Assembly (NCBI RefSeq): GCF_016597815.1
Contig: NZ_VCHA01000004.1
Span: 62,001 to 126,000, forward strand
Direction of reading: 5' to 3'
DNA length: 64,000 nucleotides
Source: Marinobacter sp. DY40_1A1
Lineage (GTDB): Bacteria; Pseudomonadota; Gammaproteobacteria; Pseudomonadales; Oleiphilaceae
Shown: one piece after another, positions 8,177 to 17,628 of the stretch
Layout of the letters: every line of letters begins with the position of its first letter
How positions within the stretch are numbered: the first letter of the stretch is position 1
The notes under the pieces: model-generated
The model's database searches: none
Told to the model about the DNA's origin: nothing
What the model saw: the letters and a program-made list of their open reading frames with translations, nothing else
Position numbers and translations under genes: made by a program

Positions 8177-9178
8177 ATGAACCTATTACCTGACTACTCA
8201 CTACTCGAACTTGCTTCGGTCCGCGAAGGCGATTCCGTGGGCAATACACTCGCAAACAGTGTGGCCTATGCCCAGCATGCCGAAAATCTCGGATTCAAGC
8301 GATTCTGGCTGGCTGAACACCATAATATGGAGGGCATCAGCAGCTCGGCAACCTCCGTACTGATTGGGCATATTGCTGGCAAAACTCACTCCATTCGAGT
8401 TGGCTCCGGCGGTGTAATGCTGCCCAACCACCCACCATTGGTTATCGCAGAGCAATTTGGAACCCTCGAAAGCCTCTACCCCGGCCGCATTGACCTTGGC
8501 CTTGGCCGGGCGCCAGGCACTGATCAAATAACAGCCCGAGCCCTTCGCCGCGACGGCCTGGGCGCAGAGCAGTTCCCGGAAGATGTTGCACAACTCCAGT
8601 CACTGCTTGGCCCCCTCCGGCCTGGTCAGGCCGTGAAGGCGGTTCCGGGCGCGGGCACCAAGGTGCCGATATGGTTACTTGGCTCCAGCCTCTACAGCGC
8701 CCAACTGGCAGCTATGCGCGGCCTACCCTATGCCTTCGCAGGGCATTTTGCTCCACGCCTGTACCGTGAAGCTCTGAAGCTGTACCAGGACAACTTCCAG
8801 CCTTCTGAACAACTGCAGAAACCTTACAGCATGCTGGCAGTTCCCGCGGTGCCTGCTGCAAGCACCGAGGAAGCAAAGTACCTTGCGACTACCAGTTACC
8901 AGCGAATTCTGGCACTTTTCCGGGGACAGCCCCTTTGGATGAAAGAGCCGGTGAAATCGATGGACGGCCTTTGGAACCCTGCCGAGCAAGCAACGGTTAA
9001 GGATTTCCTTGGATTGCAGTTGCTTGGAGATGCTGCTGCCATCAGAGCCCAGATTAATGAACTACTGGCCAGTGTAGATGTGGATGAGCTTATGTTTACT
9101 GTGGATATCTATGATCCGGCAAAACGGCGGCATGCCCTCGACATACTGAACGAAACCCGGGGGACTGATGCACCATGA
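8177..9178 (+). CDS. LLM-class flavin-dependent oxidoreductase (luciferase family, group 1)
   Basis: 333 residues. I chose ATG 8177 because the residues before it do not match the family and the luciferase-like fold starts at once with '[14 protein letters not shown]'. Conserved blocks are [22 protein letters not shown] and [17 protein letters not shown]. These are typical of bacterial luciferase-like monooxygenases that use reduced FMN or F420; group 1 members in proteobacteria use FMN. The substrate is unknown. No clear Shine-Dalgarno sequence precedes it. Its stop overlaps the next gene by four bases (ATGA), so the two are a unit. A second group 1 gene occurs in this window at 38838. Confidence 0.85.
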   Translation: MNLLPDYSLLELASVREGDSVGNTLANSVAYAQHAENLGFKRFWLAEHHNMEGISSSATSVLIGHIAGKTHSIRVGSGGVMLPNHPPLVIAEQFGTLESLYPGRIDLGLGRAPGTDQITARALRRDGLGAEQFPEDVAQLQSLLGPLRPGQAVKAVPGAGTKVPIWLLGSSLYSAQLAAMRGLPYAFAGHFAPRLYREALKLYQDNFQPSEQLQKPYSMLAVPAVPAASTEEAKYLATTSYQRILALFRGQPLWMKEPVKSMDGLWNPAEQATVKDFLGLQLLGDAAAIRAQINELLASVDVDELMFTVDIYDPAKRRHALDILNETRGTDAP

Positions 9179-9702
9179 ATAACAGCACCGTGCACGTTTT
9201 TCTCTCCCATGGCCTGGAGAGCGGCCCGGGCGGCACCAAAATCCAGGCTCTGAAAGCCATGGCGGAGTCTTTTGAGAAGGTGCAAGCCCACGCCATTGAC
9301 CACAGAAGCACCAAAGATCCAGCGGTTCGTTTGGCCCAAATGCAAGATGCCATAGCTGCCAGCGGCGCAGACCCCCGCAACATCATCCTTGCGGGCTCCA
9401 GCATGGGTGGCTGGGTTTGCGCACAAACCAGTGCGCTGACTCCGGTTCTGGGCTGCTTCCTTCTGGCTCCAGCCTTGGCTCTGAAGGACTACCCGCAATC
9501 CAGCCCACGCATCCAGGCCGAACATGTGCAAATCATTCACGGCTGGGATGACGACATAGTGCCCCCAATGCCCGTTATTGAACTCGCCCGAAAACAGGCA
9601 CTACCGATACTGATTCTCCCTGATGACCATCGCCTTTCAAACAGTCTTGAACGAGTCACTGAAGAGTTCCGGGCACTACTGGCAAGAGCAGGCCTCAAGT
9701 AA
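9175..9702 (+). CDS. Small alpha/beta hydrolase (YqiA/RBBP9-like)
   Basis: 175 residues. Strand 1 ends in [11 protein letters not shown], the nucleophile elbow is GSSMGG with Ser76 in the middle, an acid is in HGWDDDIVP, and the histidine is in PDDHRL near the C-terminus. This is a compact alpha/beta hydrolase without a lid, likely an esterase; the natural substrate is unknown. The start ATG overlaps the stop of the luciferase-family gene by four bases, so the two proteins are probably made together. Confidence 0.82.
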   Translation: MNNSTVHVFLSHGLESGPGGTKIQALKAMAESFEKVQAHAIDHRSTKDPAVRLAQMQDAIAASGADPRNIILAGSSMGGWVCAQTSALTPVLGCFLLAPALALKDYPQSSPRIQAEHVQIIHGWDDDIVPPMPVIELARKQALPILILPDDHRLSNSLERVTEEFRALLARAGLK

Positions 9703-9711
9703 TCGAGCACA

Positions 9712-9734
9712 ATTTGGCCAATATGGAGCCAAAT
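9712..9734. promoter_or_regulatory. Inverted repeat in the teaA promoter region
   Basis: ATTTGGC (9712-9718) and GCCAAAT (9728-9734) form a perfect 7-base inverted repeat with a 9-base spacer, about 90 bases before teaA. It could be an operator for osmotic or substrate control, or a weak end signal for the hydrolase gene. Confidence 0.35.
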
Positions 9735-9824
9735 AGGTCAAATTCTTGCGAAAGTCAGTAAGTTTTGCCAGTCTCTACCAATGTAACAATAAATGTCTGA
9801 AGAAAAATGAACGGAGAAAACCCG

Positions 9825-10850
9825 ATGAGCAGCATGAGTAAACTCAAGAAACTGGCCGGAATTTCAGCGTTCGCATTTGCGGCAATGACCGCAGCAAACT
9901 CTGTGAACGCAGCAAACTGGCGCTACGCTCACGAAGAGTATGAGGGCGACGTACAGGACGTATACGCATACAAATTCAAGGAATATATCGAAGAAAACTC
10001 CGACCACACTCTCCAGGTGTATCGCTTTGGTGAACTGGGTGAGTCTGACGACATCATGGAGCAAACCCAGGCTGGCATTCTGAACTTTGTTAACCAGTCG
10101 CCTGGCTTTACCGGTGCCCTGATTCCTGAAGCACAGATTTTCTTCATCCCCTACCTGATGCCCACAGACATAAGCACGGTTATCGACTTTTTCCGTGAGA
10201 GTAAGGCCATCAACGAAGACTTCCCGAAGCTTTATGCCGACAAGGGCCTCGAGCTTCTGCAAATGTACCCGGAAGGCGAGTTTGTTATCACACTGGATGA
10301 GCCAGTTACTACGCCCGAAGGCATGAAGAACAAGAAAATCCGGGTTATGACCAACCCACTGTTGTCTGAAACCTACTCTGCATTCGGTGCAACACCAACG
10401 CCGCTGCCCTGGGGTGAGGTGTACGGCGCACTGCAGACCAACATGATCAACGGCCAGGAAAACCCGATTTTCTGGATCGAGTCAGGCGGACTGTATGAAG
10501 TGTCACCTAACCTGATCTACACCGGTCATGGCTGGTTCACGACTGCTGCAATGGCCAACAAGGATTTCTACGACGGCCTGAAAGATGAAGACAAGAAGCT
10601 CATTCAGGATGCCGCAGACTATGCCTTTGAGAAGATCATCACCCACATCGATGGCTTGGCGGATGAAGCACTCGCAAAAATCCAGGCAGCCAGCGACAAG
10701 GTGACTGTAACGCGTTTGAATGAAGAGCAAATCAAAGCGTTCAAGGCACGCGCTCCTCAGGTTGAGAAAAAGTTTATTGAGATGACTGGCAAGGGCGGCG
10801 AACAGCTGCTAAACCAGTTCAAGAAAGACCTGAAAGACGTGCAGAAGTAA
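9825..10850 (+). CDS. teaA: TRAP transporter ectoine/hydroxyectoine-binding protein TeaA
   Basis: 341 residues. ATG 9825 is chosen over an in-frame ATG at 9807 because GGAG at 9813-9816 is eight bases ahead of it. A signal peptide ends near VNAANW. The mature start NWRYAHEEYEGD, then YRFGELGESDDIMEQTQ and WGEVYGALQT, match from memory the Halomonas elongata TeaA sequence closely across its length. It should capture ectoine and hydroxyectoine in the periplasm for sodium-coupled uptake as osmoprotectants. It is followed by genes for both membrane subunits and a TeaD-like protein, the same order as in Halomonas. A strong hairpin separates it from teaB, consistent with more binding protein than permease. 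Confidence 0.88.
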   Translation: MSSMSKLKKLAGISAFAFAAMTAANSVNAANWRYAHEEYEGDVQDVYAYKFKEYIEENSDHTLQVYRFGELGESDDIMEQTQAGILNFVNQSPGFTGALIPEAQIFFIPYLMPTDISTVIDFFRESKAINEDFPKLYADKGLELLQMYPEGEFVITLDEPVTTPEGMKNKKIRVMTNPLLSETYSAFGATPTPLPWGEVYGALQTNMINGQENPIFWIESGGLYEVSPNLIYTGHGWFTTAAMANKDFYDGLKDEDKKLIQDAADYAFEKIITHIDGLADEALAKIQAASDKVTVTRLNEEQIKAFKARAPQVEKKFIEMTGKGGEQLLNQFKKDLKDVQK

Positions 10851-10868
10851 CAACCCTGCAGTGCTCCT

Positions 10869-10896
10869 GTGTCCGCCGGCACCAGCCGGCGGACAC
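10869..10896 (+). repeat. 12-bp perfect stem-loop between teaA and teaB
   Basis: GTGTCCGCCGGC (10869-10880) and GCCGGCGGACAC (10885-10896) form a 12-pair stem with the loop ACCA. No T-run follows, so it fits an RNA-stabilising or processing element at the 3' end of the abundant binding-protein message better than a true terminator. Confidence 0.75.
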
Positions 10897-10966
10897 TCCA
10901 TTGAACTAACCCGCCCCACCAAGCATCAATGTCCGGTCGGGAGCGACATGAACTGGAGCAAATCCC

Positions 10967-11560
10967 ATGTCGGAGAACACCCCGGAGATAGACGACGATA
11001 CCGGTACTTTTGAGTCCGGTCTGCCCGGGATTCTGGGAACCATAGACGGATGGATTGCCAACGCAGAAGCCGTAATACTGGCCGCGGGCATTATCCTCAT
11101 GGCCATAAACACCGTCGTAAACGTTATTGCGCGATTTGTGTTTGGAGAGGGCTTTTTCTTCTCCGGCGAAATAAATCGCATTCTGATTATTCTGGTTACC
11201 TTTGCCGGCATCGGCTACGCAGCACGCTACGGTCGTCACATACGAATGTCCGCAGTTTACGATGCGCTACCATCCAAAGGCCGCAAGGTACTGATGATTT
11301 TCATCGCCCTGTTTACTTCTGCGGTGATGTTCTTTCTGTGCTACCACTCCTACGGATACATCGAAACCCTTTACAGCCGTGGCCGTATTTTGCCGGCGTT
11401 GGGCTTTGAGATCTGGTGGATTTATATCTGGGTGCCTGTGGGCTTTGCCGTGACTGGCATTCAGTATTTCCTCACAGCAATCAAGAACTTCACCAGTGAG
11501 GATGTTTATCTCTCCACGGGAGTGATCGACGGTTACGCTGATTCAGAATCGGAAGTCTGA
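10967..11560 (+). CDS. teaB: TRAP transporter small permease subunit (DctQ/TeaB type)
   Basis: 197 residues with four predicted membrane helices: about 34-56, 70-90, 105-128 and 150-170. Between helices 2 and 3 is GYAARYGRHIRMSAVYDALP, the small-subunit signature (R-H-I-R-M). The N-terminal 25 residues are unusually acidic. GGAG lies eight bases before the ATG. It pairs with the large subunit TeaC to form the membrane part of the ectoine TRAP system. Confidence 0.88.
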   Translation: MSENTPEIDDDTGTFESGLPGILGTIDGWIANAEAVILAAGIILMAINTVVNVIARFVFGEGFFFSGEINRILIILVTFAGIGYAARYGRHIRMSAVYDALPSKGRKVLMIFIALFTSAVMFFLCYHSYGYIETLYSRGRILPALGFEIWWIYIWVPVGFAVTGIQYFLTAIKNFTSEDVYLSTGVIDGYADSESEV

Positions 11561-11600
11561 CCCGGTTTCACCAGGGGTACGATAAAAAAAGGGCACACCT

Positions 11601-12887
11601 ATGGCGACTATTCTAATGATCATCATGATCGGGCTGTTACTGCTCGGTTTCCCCATGATGATCCCGCTGACGACCGCCGCCGTCGTTGGCTTTGTTATGA
11701 TGTTTGACGGCTTCGGCCAGATGGGCACATTCATTCAGCAGATGATGGGTGGCATCCGGCCCGCCTCACTGATTGCTGTCCCCATGTTCATTCTCGCCGC
11801 AGATATAATGACCCGAGGCCAGTCTGCGGACAGGCTGATCAACATGGTTATGGCGTTTATTGGCCATATCAAAGGCGGGCTGGCAATCAGTACCGCAACT
11901 TCCTGTACGCTCTTTGGCGCCGTGTCCGGCTCTACCCAGGCAACCGTTGTGGCCGTAGGTTCTCCCTTACGCCCTAAAATGCTCAAAGCCGGCTACTCAG
12001 ATTCATTTACGCTGGCACTGATCATCAACGCCAGTGACATTGCCTTTCTGATTCCCCCCAGTATCGGCATGATTATCTATGGGGTTATCTCCCAAACCTC
12101 CATCGCAGAGTTGTTTATCGCTGGTGTTGGCCCGGGCCTGCTGATCCTGTTCATGTTCTCGCTCTACTGCCTGTTCTACGCCTACAAAAACAACGTACCC
12201 ACTGAACCCAAGGCAACCTGGCACCAGCGCGCCCTCTCGGTTCGTGATGCCAGCTGGCCACTGTTCTTCCCGGTTATCATTGTGGGTGGTATCTATGGTG
12301 GCATTTTCAGCCCTACAGAGGCTGCAGCGGTGTGTGTGCTCTATGCATTCCTGCTGGAATTCATCATTTTCCGCTCCCTGAAGATTGGTGAAATTTACAA
12401 GATTGCCAAATCTACCGGCCTGATCACTGCCGTAGTCTTCATCCTGGTGGCTGTTGGCAACGGCTTCTCCTGGATCATTTCCTTTGCCCAGATTCCCCAG
12501 GCAATACTGGAGTCTGTCGGCGTAAACGAAGCCGGCCCGGTGGGCGTGTTGGTCGCTATCTGCGTCGCCTTCTTTATCGCCTGTATGTTTGTCGACCCCA
12601 TTGTTGTGATTCTGGTACTGACCCCGATTTTTGCACCAGCCATTCAGGCAACAGGGCTGGACCCGGTATTGGTGGGCGTACTCATTACACTGCAGGTTGC
12701 AATTGGTTCGGCAACACCGCCGTTTGGCTGTGACATTTTCACAGCCATCGCGATCTTCAAACGGCCTTACCTTGAAGTTATCCGGGGCACACCTCCGTTT
12801 ATTTTCATGCTGATCCTGGCGGCTGGTTTGATCATTGCCTTCCCCCAGATCGCCCTGTTCCTGCGTGATCTTGCCTTCGCAGACTAG
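11601..12887 (+). CDS. teaC: TRAP transporter large permease subunit (DctM/TeaC type)
   Basis: 428 residues, about 11-12 membrane segments. It shows the DctM family motifs PMFILAADIMTRG near the N-terminus, ATSCTLFGAVSGSTQATVVAVGSP (about residue 95), LIPPSIGMIIYG and GGIFSPTEAAAV. This is the sodium-coupled translocating subunit. Together with teaA, teaB and teaD it forms an uninterrupted operon, with gaps of 40 bases before it and 32 after. Confidence 0.9.
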   Translation: MATILMIIMIGLLLLGFPMMIPLTTAAVVGFVMMFDGFGQMGTFIQQMMGGIRPASLIAVPMFILAADIMTRGQSADRLINMVMAFIGHIKGGLAISTATSCTLFGAVSGSTQATVVAVGSPLRPKMLKAGYSDSFTLALIINASDIAFLIPPSIGMIIYGVISQTSIAELFIAGVGPGLLILFMFSLYCLFYAYKNNVPTEPKATWHQRALSVRDASWPLFFPVIIVGGIYGGIFSPTEAAAVCVLYAFLLEFIIFRSLKIGEIYKIAKSTGLITAVVFILVAVGNGFSWIISFAQIPQAILESVGVNEAGPVGVLVAICVAFFIACMFVDPIVVILVLTPIFAPAIQATGLDPVLVGVLITLQVAIGSATPPFGCDIFTAIAIFKRPYLEVIRGTPPFIFMLILAAGLIIAFPQIALFLRDLAFAD

Positions 12888-12919
12888 CGCGCACCCGGTG
12901 GATATATAAGGAGACAAGC

Positions 12920-13363
12920 ATGTTCAAACGGATTCTGGTGGCGGTTGATGGCTCCAAAACCTCGCTCAAGGCTCTGGATAAGGCTATCGGCTTTCAAAAG
13001 CTGATGCCTGAAACCGAAATTTTTATTCTATGTGTATACAAGCACCACAGCCTGTTTGAAGCGTCTCTCTCCATTGGGCGGCCTGCGGACATGGATATTC
13101 CAGACAAGGTGCTTTCTGATTACGCTAAAGAAGTGGTCAAACATGCCAAGGATATGGCTATCGACCATGGAGCAACGAAGGTTCGAGGTTTTGTGAAATC
13201 CGGGCGCCCCTCAAAGGTTATTGTGAAATTCGCCCAAGACAAAGAAGCGGATCTGATCGTGGTAGGAACTCGAGGTACTCATAGCGATAAGGACGGCATG
13301 CTCCTCGGCAGCGTTTCGCACCGGGTGGCCTCTCATGCCAAGTGCCCGGTTCTGGTGGTCTGA
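12920..13363 (+). CDS. teaD: Universal stress protein, TeaD-like, of the TRAP operon
   Basis: 147 residues, single USP domain beginning FKRILVAVDGSKTS. The C-terminal ATP-binding pattern G-2x-G-9x-G(S/T) is present as VVGTRGTHSDKDGMLLGSVSHR, so it should bind nucleotide. An AAGGAG sequence lies eight bases before ATG 12920. In Halomonas the equivalent TeaD negatively modulates ectoine uptake through TeaABC; the same role is inferred here from position and family. Confidence 0.85.
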   Translation: MFKRILVAVDGSKTSLKALDKAIGFQKLMPETEIFILCVYKHHSLFEASLSIGRPADMDIPDKVLSDYAKEVVKHAKDMAIDHGATKVRGFVKSGRPSKVIVKFAQDKEADLIVVGTRGTHSDKDGMLLGSVSHRVASHAKCPVLVV

Positions 13364-13397
13364 ACCCCATATTCCTGGCCGGCCCTGCGCCCGCCAG

Positions 13398-15674
13398 CTA
13401 GCGCTCCGGGAACGCTTCAACCCTGTTTCGCCCACCTGCTTTAGCCTTGTAAAGCATTTCATCTGCAAGCTTCAACAGCTTCTCGGGTTTTTTGGTACTG
13501 CCCGGCCATGACGCAACACCAATGGATATGGTCAGGAAGCCGAGATCCTTGTCCTCAAACACAACCGTCTCTTTTCGCACCGCTTCACGCAATTGCTCAG
13601 CACGTTCCCTCGCACCGACTATATCCGAGGCCGGAAGAATCACCACAAACTCTTCGCCACCGTAACGGCAGACAACATCACTGCCACGAAAACGCGATTC
13701 CAGTATTGCAGCAAACGCTTTCAGCGCGGCATCACCTGCCTCATGCCCATGAGTATCGTTAAACTGTTTGAAGTGGTCTATATCAACCAATAGCAGAGAT
13801 AATGGCAGTTCTTTGCGCAGAGCTACGCTAGCTTCGTGTTCAAATAGCTGGTCAAAATACCGGCGATTCTTGAGCCCCGTGAGGGCGTCTTCATAGGAGA
13901 ATCGGTGCAGATCTTCCTTGAGTGACAGGCCAGAAAGTGTCACCCCTATTCGCTCGACTACCAGGTTGATCGAGGACATTAACCTTGCTGCGCCATCTTC
14001 AGTGTGCCCGGAGTTGCTTATGCCCTCCGCGTCCAGCAACAACAGGCTTTCCGGTGCTGTACCATGGTTCATAAACTCCACGTTGATAGAAAAGCACACC
14101 AGCCCCTGACAGTTCCTGCAAGCCGCCTCAGCCTCCTCAACGGAACCGGCAAGAAGGCGCACCGGGGGCGGCATATGCTCGAGTGTCTCAATAACCGGGT
14201 GCAAGTCAGGAAGCGCGCTTCCATAACCCCAGAGCGCAAGGCGCTCATATCCACCGCAAGCCATTCGCCGATAGATCATGCCCTTGATAGGGCTGCACAG
14301 TCTGGGCATTGCTTCGGTGAGCACCTGGAATGCCTGATCAAGGTTAGCGCAGGCCTGTAATTCAGCCACAACCTCTGCAAACTCTCGGCTTTTCTCATTC
14401 TCAAACGCCAGCACCTTCGCCCGGGCCTTCTCTCGCTGCAAAAGCCTCTCTGTCTTTTCGGTTCGCTCAGCCACCTGCTGCTCAAGCGTGACAGTTAGCT
14501 CCTGCAGGGCTCTCTGGGTCATTCCGTAATGTCTTAACGAGATTATTACAACGGCCAGTATAAATACGAGCAGACCCAGACCAACGGGTACCTGGACCCA
14601 TTGCATGAAACCATGCGCCACTGCCATATCTGCAACCAATAAAGCACTGAACACGCCGCACGCCAGCACAAGAACTTGCTGCTCTTTGGTCATTAAACGA
14701 ATACGGGGAACCGTTATCAGCCCCATCAAAAAGAGGGACAATAAAAGCAGAGCATCGAATGGAGGGAAGGTAAACGAAAGGCCGATAACACCAGTCAATG
14801 CCAGGCCCAGTGCTCCAAGCATGTAAACAAGATGCAGTTTCCAGATCACTGAAATTGCCCGGGGTGGACGCGTGCCACCCAGCCACTGGTCGAGCATAAG
14901 CCAAAGACCAACAGGCAGCAGAAAGTAACTTCCCGCGGCCAGGTAATCCCACATCAAGGCATCGGGCACAATCAGTTGGCTGGCAGAGCTTTCGGAGAGG
15001 AGCATCACTGATGAAGCCAGAGAAAAGAGAGCAATACTGGTAAAAGTCTTTCTGCCGCCCTGCAGCAGGGAAAGTATCAGTGCGAGCAACGCCACCAGCA
15101 GAGAAAACCCTGCAACAAGAAGGGCCTCCAGAGAGTTGTTAAGGATATGCAGAATTAATTCTGAGTGATCCATGAGGCTCACTTCACCCCAAAGACCTAT
15201 GTCCGTGTAATCAGAAAACACGCGGAAATACAGCGTTTTATTCTCGTAACCCTCTGGCAGAGTTATTTTGTGCCAGGGCCAGCCTTCGAATTTGCCCCGA
15301 CCATCTTTGTCGAAGGTGCCGTATTGGTAGATGTTTTCACCATCCAGCCACACCTGAACAATCAAATCGATACTCAGGATATAAAGCACGGGATCCTGCC
15401 AGTCACCCGCGGGCAGAGTTACCCGATACCACACCTGATCCTGGCCATTTCGGCCTGGGGGGTTAGAAGGAAAATCAATGGCGTGCCACTGTTCTGGCTG
15501 CTGTGCAAGGGACCAGTCAGGTGTACCTTCCGCGGTGAAAGGTATGTCGCCCCAGCGGTACTCCCAGCCTTCCGTTAGAGGCTGTGGTGCAGCCAGAGAT
15601 GCGACAGGTACAAGCCCGCACAGGGCTCCAAACAGAATAATGAGGGCTTTCAGAATGTGTGCAGATATAGACAC
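13398..15674 (-). CDS. 7TMR-DISM diguanylate cyclase (GGEEF) with extracytoplasmic sensor domain
   Basis: About 758 residues. The open frame reaches a TTG at 15737, but GTG 15674 starts a sensible signal peptide ending VASLAAPQP and is preferred. Order of parts: a periplasmic jelly-roll-like 7TMR-DISM extracellular region to about residue 175; seven membrane helices around 180-380; a coiled coil (EQQVAERTEKTERLLQREKA); a GAF-like region with several cysteines; and a C-terminal GGDEF domain. The active site is GGEEF at about 672-676, preceded by an RGSD inhibitory I-site five residues earlier, so it should make c-di-GMP with product inhibition. DISM extracellular domains are thought to bind carbohydrates or similar ligands. 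It is monocistronic. Confidence 0.88.
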   Translation of the reverse strand: MSISAHILKALIILFGALCGLVPVASLAAPQPLTEGWEYRWGDIPFTAEGTPDWSLAQQPEQWHAIDFPSNPPGRNGQDQVWYRVTLPAGDWQDPVLYILSIDLIVQVWLDGENIYQYGTFDKDGRGKFEGWPWHKITLPEGYENKTLYFRVFSDYTDIGLWGEVSLMDHSELILHILNNSLEALLVAGFSLLVALLALILSLLQGGRKTFTSIALFSLASSVMLLSESSASQLIVPDALMWDYLAAGSYFLLPVGLWLMLDQWLGGTRPPRAISVIWKLHLVYMLGALGLALTGVIGLSFTFPPFDALLLLSLFLMGLITVPRIRLMTKEQQVLVLACGVFSALLVADMAVAHGFMQWVQVPVGLGLLVFILAVVIISLRHYGMTQRALQELTVTLEQQVAERTEKTERLLQREKARAKVLAFENEKSREFAEVVAELQACANLDQAFQVLTEAMPRLCSPIKGMIYRRMACGGYERLALWGYGSALPDLHPVIETLEHMPPPVRLLAGSVEEAEAACRNCQGLVCFSINVEFMNHGTAPESLLLLDAEGISNSGHTEDGAARLMSSINLVVERIGVTLSGLSLKEDLHRFSYEDALTGLKNRRYFDQLFEHEASVALRKELPLSLLLVDIDHFKQFNDTHGHEAGDAALKAFAAILESRFRGSDVVCRYGGEEFVVILPASDIVGARERAEQLREAVRKETVVFEDKDLGFLTISIGVASWPGSTKKPEKLLKLADEMLYKAKAGGRNRVEAFPER

Positions 15675-15771
15675 GGATATTCGGCCATTAGGAGCTATAC
15701 CGGCCAGTATAGAGCACCCTCGCCTCAACGTGTACAAAATCCGGACACCAGAATATATTAAAACGTGAGGG

Positions 15772-15798
15772 TTGCAGGGCCAGGAGAGGGCCCTGCAA
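15772..15798 (-). terminator. Terminator of the potABCD operon
   Basis: On the minus strand TTGCAGGGCC pairs perfectly with GGCCCTGCAA around a 7-base loop, and a TTTT tract follows about ten bases later. It lies 23 bases after the potD stop codon. Confidence 0.7.
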
Positions 15799-15820
15799 TG
15801 TCACACTCTGAGGCCAGGAT

Positions 15821-16861
15821 TTACAGCCCTGATTTCAGCTTTTCCCAGTATTTGGCATAGACCTGCAAGGCTTCATCCCCTATGTCGGTCTGAAACTCGG
15901 CATTCACCATATCTTCAGCTGTTGGATAGCTCGCGCGATCTCCGGCAACCTCGTCACCCAACAACTCCCGGGCAGATAGAACTGGCGTGGCGTAGCCAAT
16001 ATCTTCGCTGATCAGCGCTGCGATTTCCGGTTTCAGCACGAAGCTGATGAACTGGTGGGCCGCTTCCGGGTTCTTGGCATTCTTGGGAATTACGAAGCTG
16101 TCCAGCCAGGCAATAACGCCCTCTTCCGGATACACATACTCCAGCGCTTCCATGCTCTCCTTGCCCATAACGGCTTCGCCGTTCCAGATCATGCCTACGT
16201 CCGCTTCACCTTCAAGGAAGGGCATACGGGGTGCATCCGAATTAAACGTACGCACGGAGGGCATGAGTTCCGTCAGCTTTTCATAGGCCTCCTCGATTTG
16301 CTGAGGATCAGTGCTGTTGCCGGGATAACCCAGTACCCGCAGGCTCATGTGAAAGACTTCACGCATATCATTGGTCAGGTTCACCTTGCCTTTGAAGCGC
16401 TCATCCCAAAGGTCTGCCCATGCTGTCACCGGCTCACCAGTAACATCAGCGGTATCCACACCAATGCCGGTGGTACCCCAAAGATAAGGCACGCTGTACT
16501 GGTTGCTCGGGTCGATATCCAGGCCAGTGAGCTCCGGATCAAGCTGGTCAAAGCCGCTGATCTTGCTTTGGTCGATGGGCAACAACAGTCCTTCATTGCG
16601 CATTTTGCTGACGTAGTAAGTTGAAGGCACGGCCAGATCGTAGGCAGCACTATCATCCAGCAACTTGAGTCGGGCGTACATGGCCTCATTACTGTCGTAG
16701 GTGGTGTATACCACCTTGATGCCGGTTTCATCTTCGAAGCGTGTCAGCACTTCCTGTGGCATGTATTCGGACCAGTTGTACAGATTCAGTACCTGCGGGT
16801 CATCGGAACTGCAGCCAGTCAGGCCAAGGGCCAGCATGCCGGCCAGTGCGAGTTTTTTCAT
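15821..16861 (-). CDS. potD: Spermidine/putrescine ABC transporter substrate-binding lipoprotein PotD
   Basis: 346 residues. ATG 16861 has AAGGAG seven bases upstream and begins a lipoprotein signal with lipobox LTGCSS, so it is preferred over the longer frame. Family blocks matching E. coli PotD are LYNWSEYMP, ETGIKVVYTTYDSNE, YDLAVPSTYYVSKM, VPYLWGTTGIGV and GMIWNGEAV. Unlike E. coli PotD it is predicted to be lipid-anchored. It binds polyamines for the PotABC importer. Its ATG overlaps the potC stop (ATGA). Putrescine versus spermidine preference cannot be told. Confidence 0.9.
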   Translation of the reverse strand: MKKLALAGMLALGLTGCSSDDPQVLNLYNWSEYMPQEVLTRFEDETGIKVVYTTYDSNEAMYARLKLLDDSAAYDLAVPSTYYVSKMRNEGLLLPIDQSKISGFDQLDPELTGLDIDPSNQYSVPYLWGTTGIGVDTADVTGEPVTAWADLWDERFKGKVNLTNDMREVFHMSLRVLGYPGNSTDPQQIEEAYEKLTELMPSVRTFNSDAPRMPFLEGEADVGMIWNGEAVMGKESMEALEYVYPEEGVIAWLDSFVIPKNAKNPEAAHQFISFVLKPEIAALISEDIGYATPVLSARELLGDEVAGDRASYPTAEDMVNAEFQTDIGDEALQVYAKYWEKLKSGL

Positions 16862-17628
16862 TGTTTGCTCCTTGAAAGAATCCATTGCGACAACATCAAC
16901 ATCACTAGTGAGAACACTAGCAGCAGCGTGCCAAGTGCGTTTACTTCAGGTTTAAGCCCCACGCGCACCATGGAGTAGATGCGTAAAGGGAGAATTTCAT
17001 AACTTGGGCCGCTCACAAAGGTGCTCACCACCACATCGTCCATGGAGAGGGTGAAACCGAGCAACCAGCCTGCCATTAACGCCGGCATGATAACCGGAAT
17101 CAAAACGGTGCGGGTCATGGTGAAATCACTCGCGCCCAAATCCCGGGCCGCTTCTGGCAGGCGTTCATCAAAACCACTAAGCCGCGCCATAACCGTAATC
17201 ACCACAAACGGCAGGCAGAATGTCACGTGCGCAAGCAGCAGTGATACATAACCAAGCTTCAAGCCCAGCAACAGGAACAGCCCGAGTAACGAAATGGCCA
17301 GCACAATTTCAGGTGACATCATCACCACAAAGAGCATGCCGTTCAGAACTCTTTTGCCACGAAAGCGGTAGCGATGCAGGGCCAGTGCGGTGAGGGCGCC
17401 GATTACCGTCGATACCGTAGCAGCGGTAAGTGCCAGCCACAAAGAATTCCACATGGCCTGCACCATGGCGTGGTTATTAAACAGGGATTCGTACCAGCGC
17501 AGGCTCAATCCACCCCAGCTGTATCCCGTTCGGGAGTCGTTAAAGGAAAACACCACCAGCACCACAATTGGCACATACAGCAGCAAGTACACCAGCGCGA
17601 GGTAACTGCGGGATAACCAGCGCATCAC
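16858..17628 (-). CDS. potC: Polyamine ABC transporter permease PotC
   Basis: 256 residues, six membrane helices. The EAA loop that contacts the ATPase is LPEAARDLGASDFTMTRTVLIPVIMPAL at about 165-192. Conserved early segments FSFNDSRTGYSWGGLSLRWYE and DDVVVSTFVSGP are typical of PotC/PotI. It overlaps potB upstream and potD downstream by four bases each, so the operon is tightly coupled. Confidence 0.9.
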   Translation of the reverse strand: MMRWLSRSYLALVYLLLYVPIVVLVVFSFNDSRTGYSWGGLSLRWYESLFNNHAMVQAMWNSLWLALTAATVSTVIGALTALALHRYRFRGKRVLNGMLFVVMMSPEIVLAISLLGLFLLLGLKLGYVSLLLAHVTFCLPFVVITVMARLSGFDERLPEAARDLGASDFTMTRTVLIPVIMPALMAGWLLGFTLSMDDVVVSTFVSGPSYEILPLRIYSMVRVGLKPEVNALGTLLLVFSLVMLMLSQWILSRSKQ

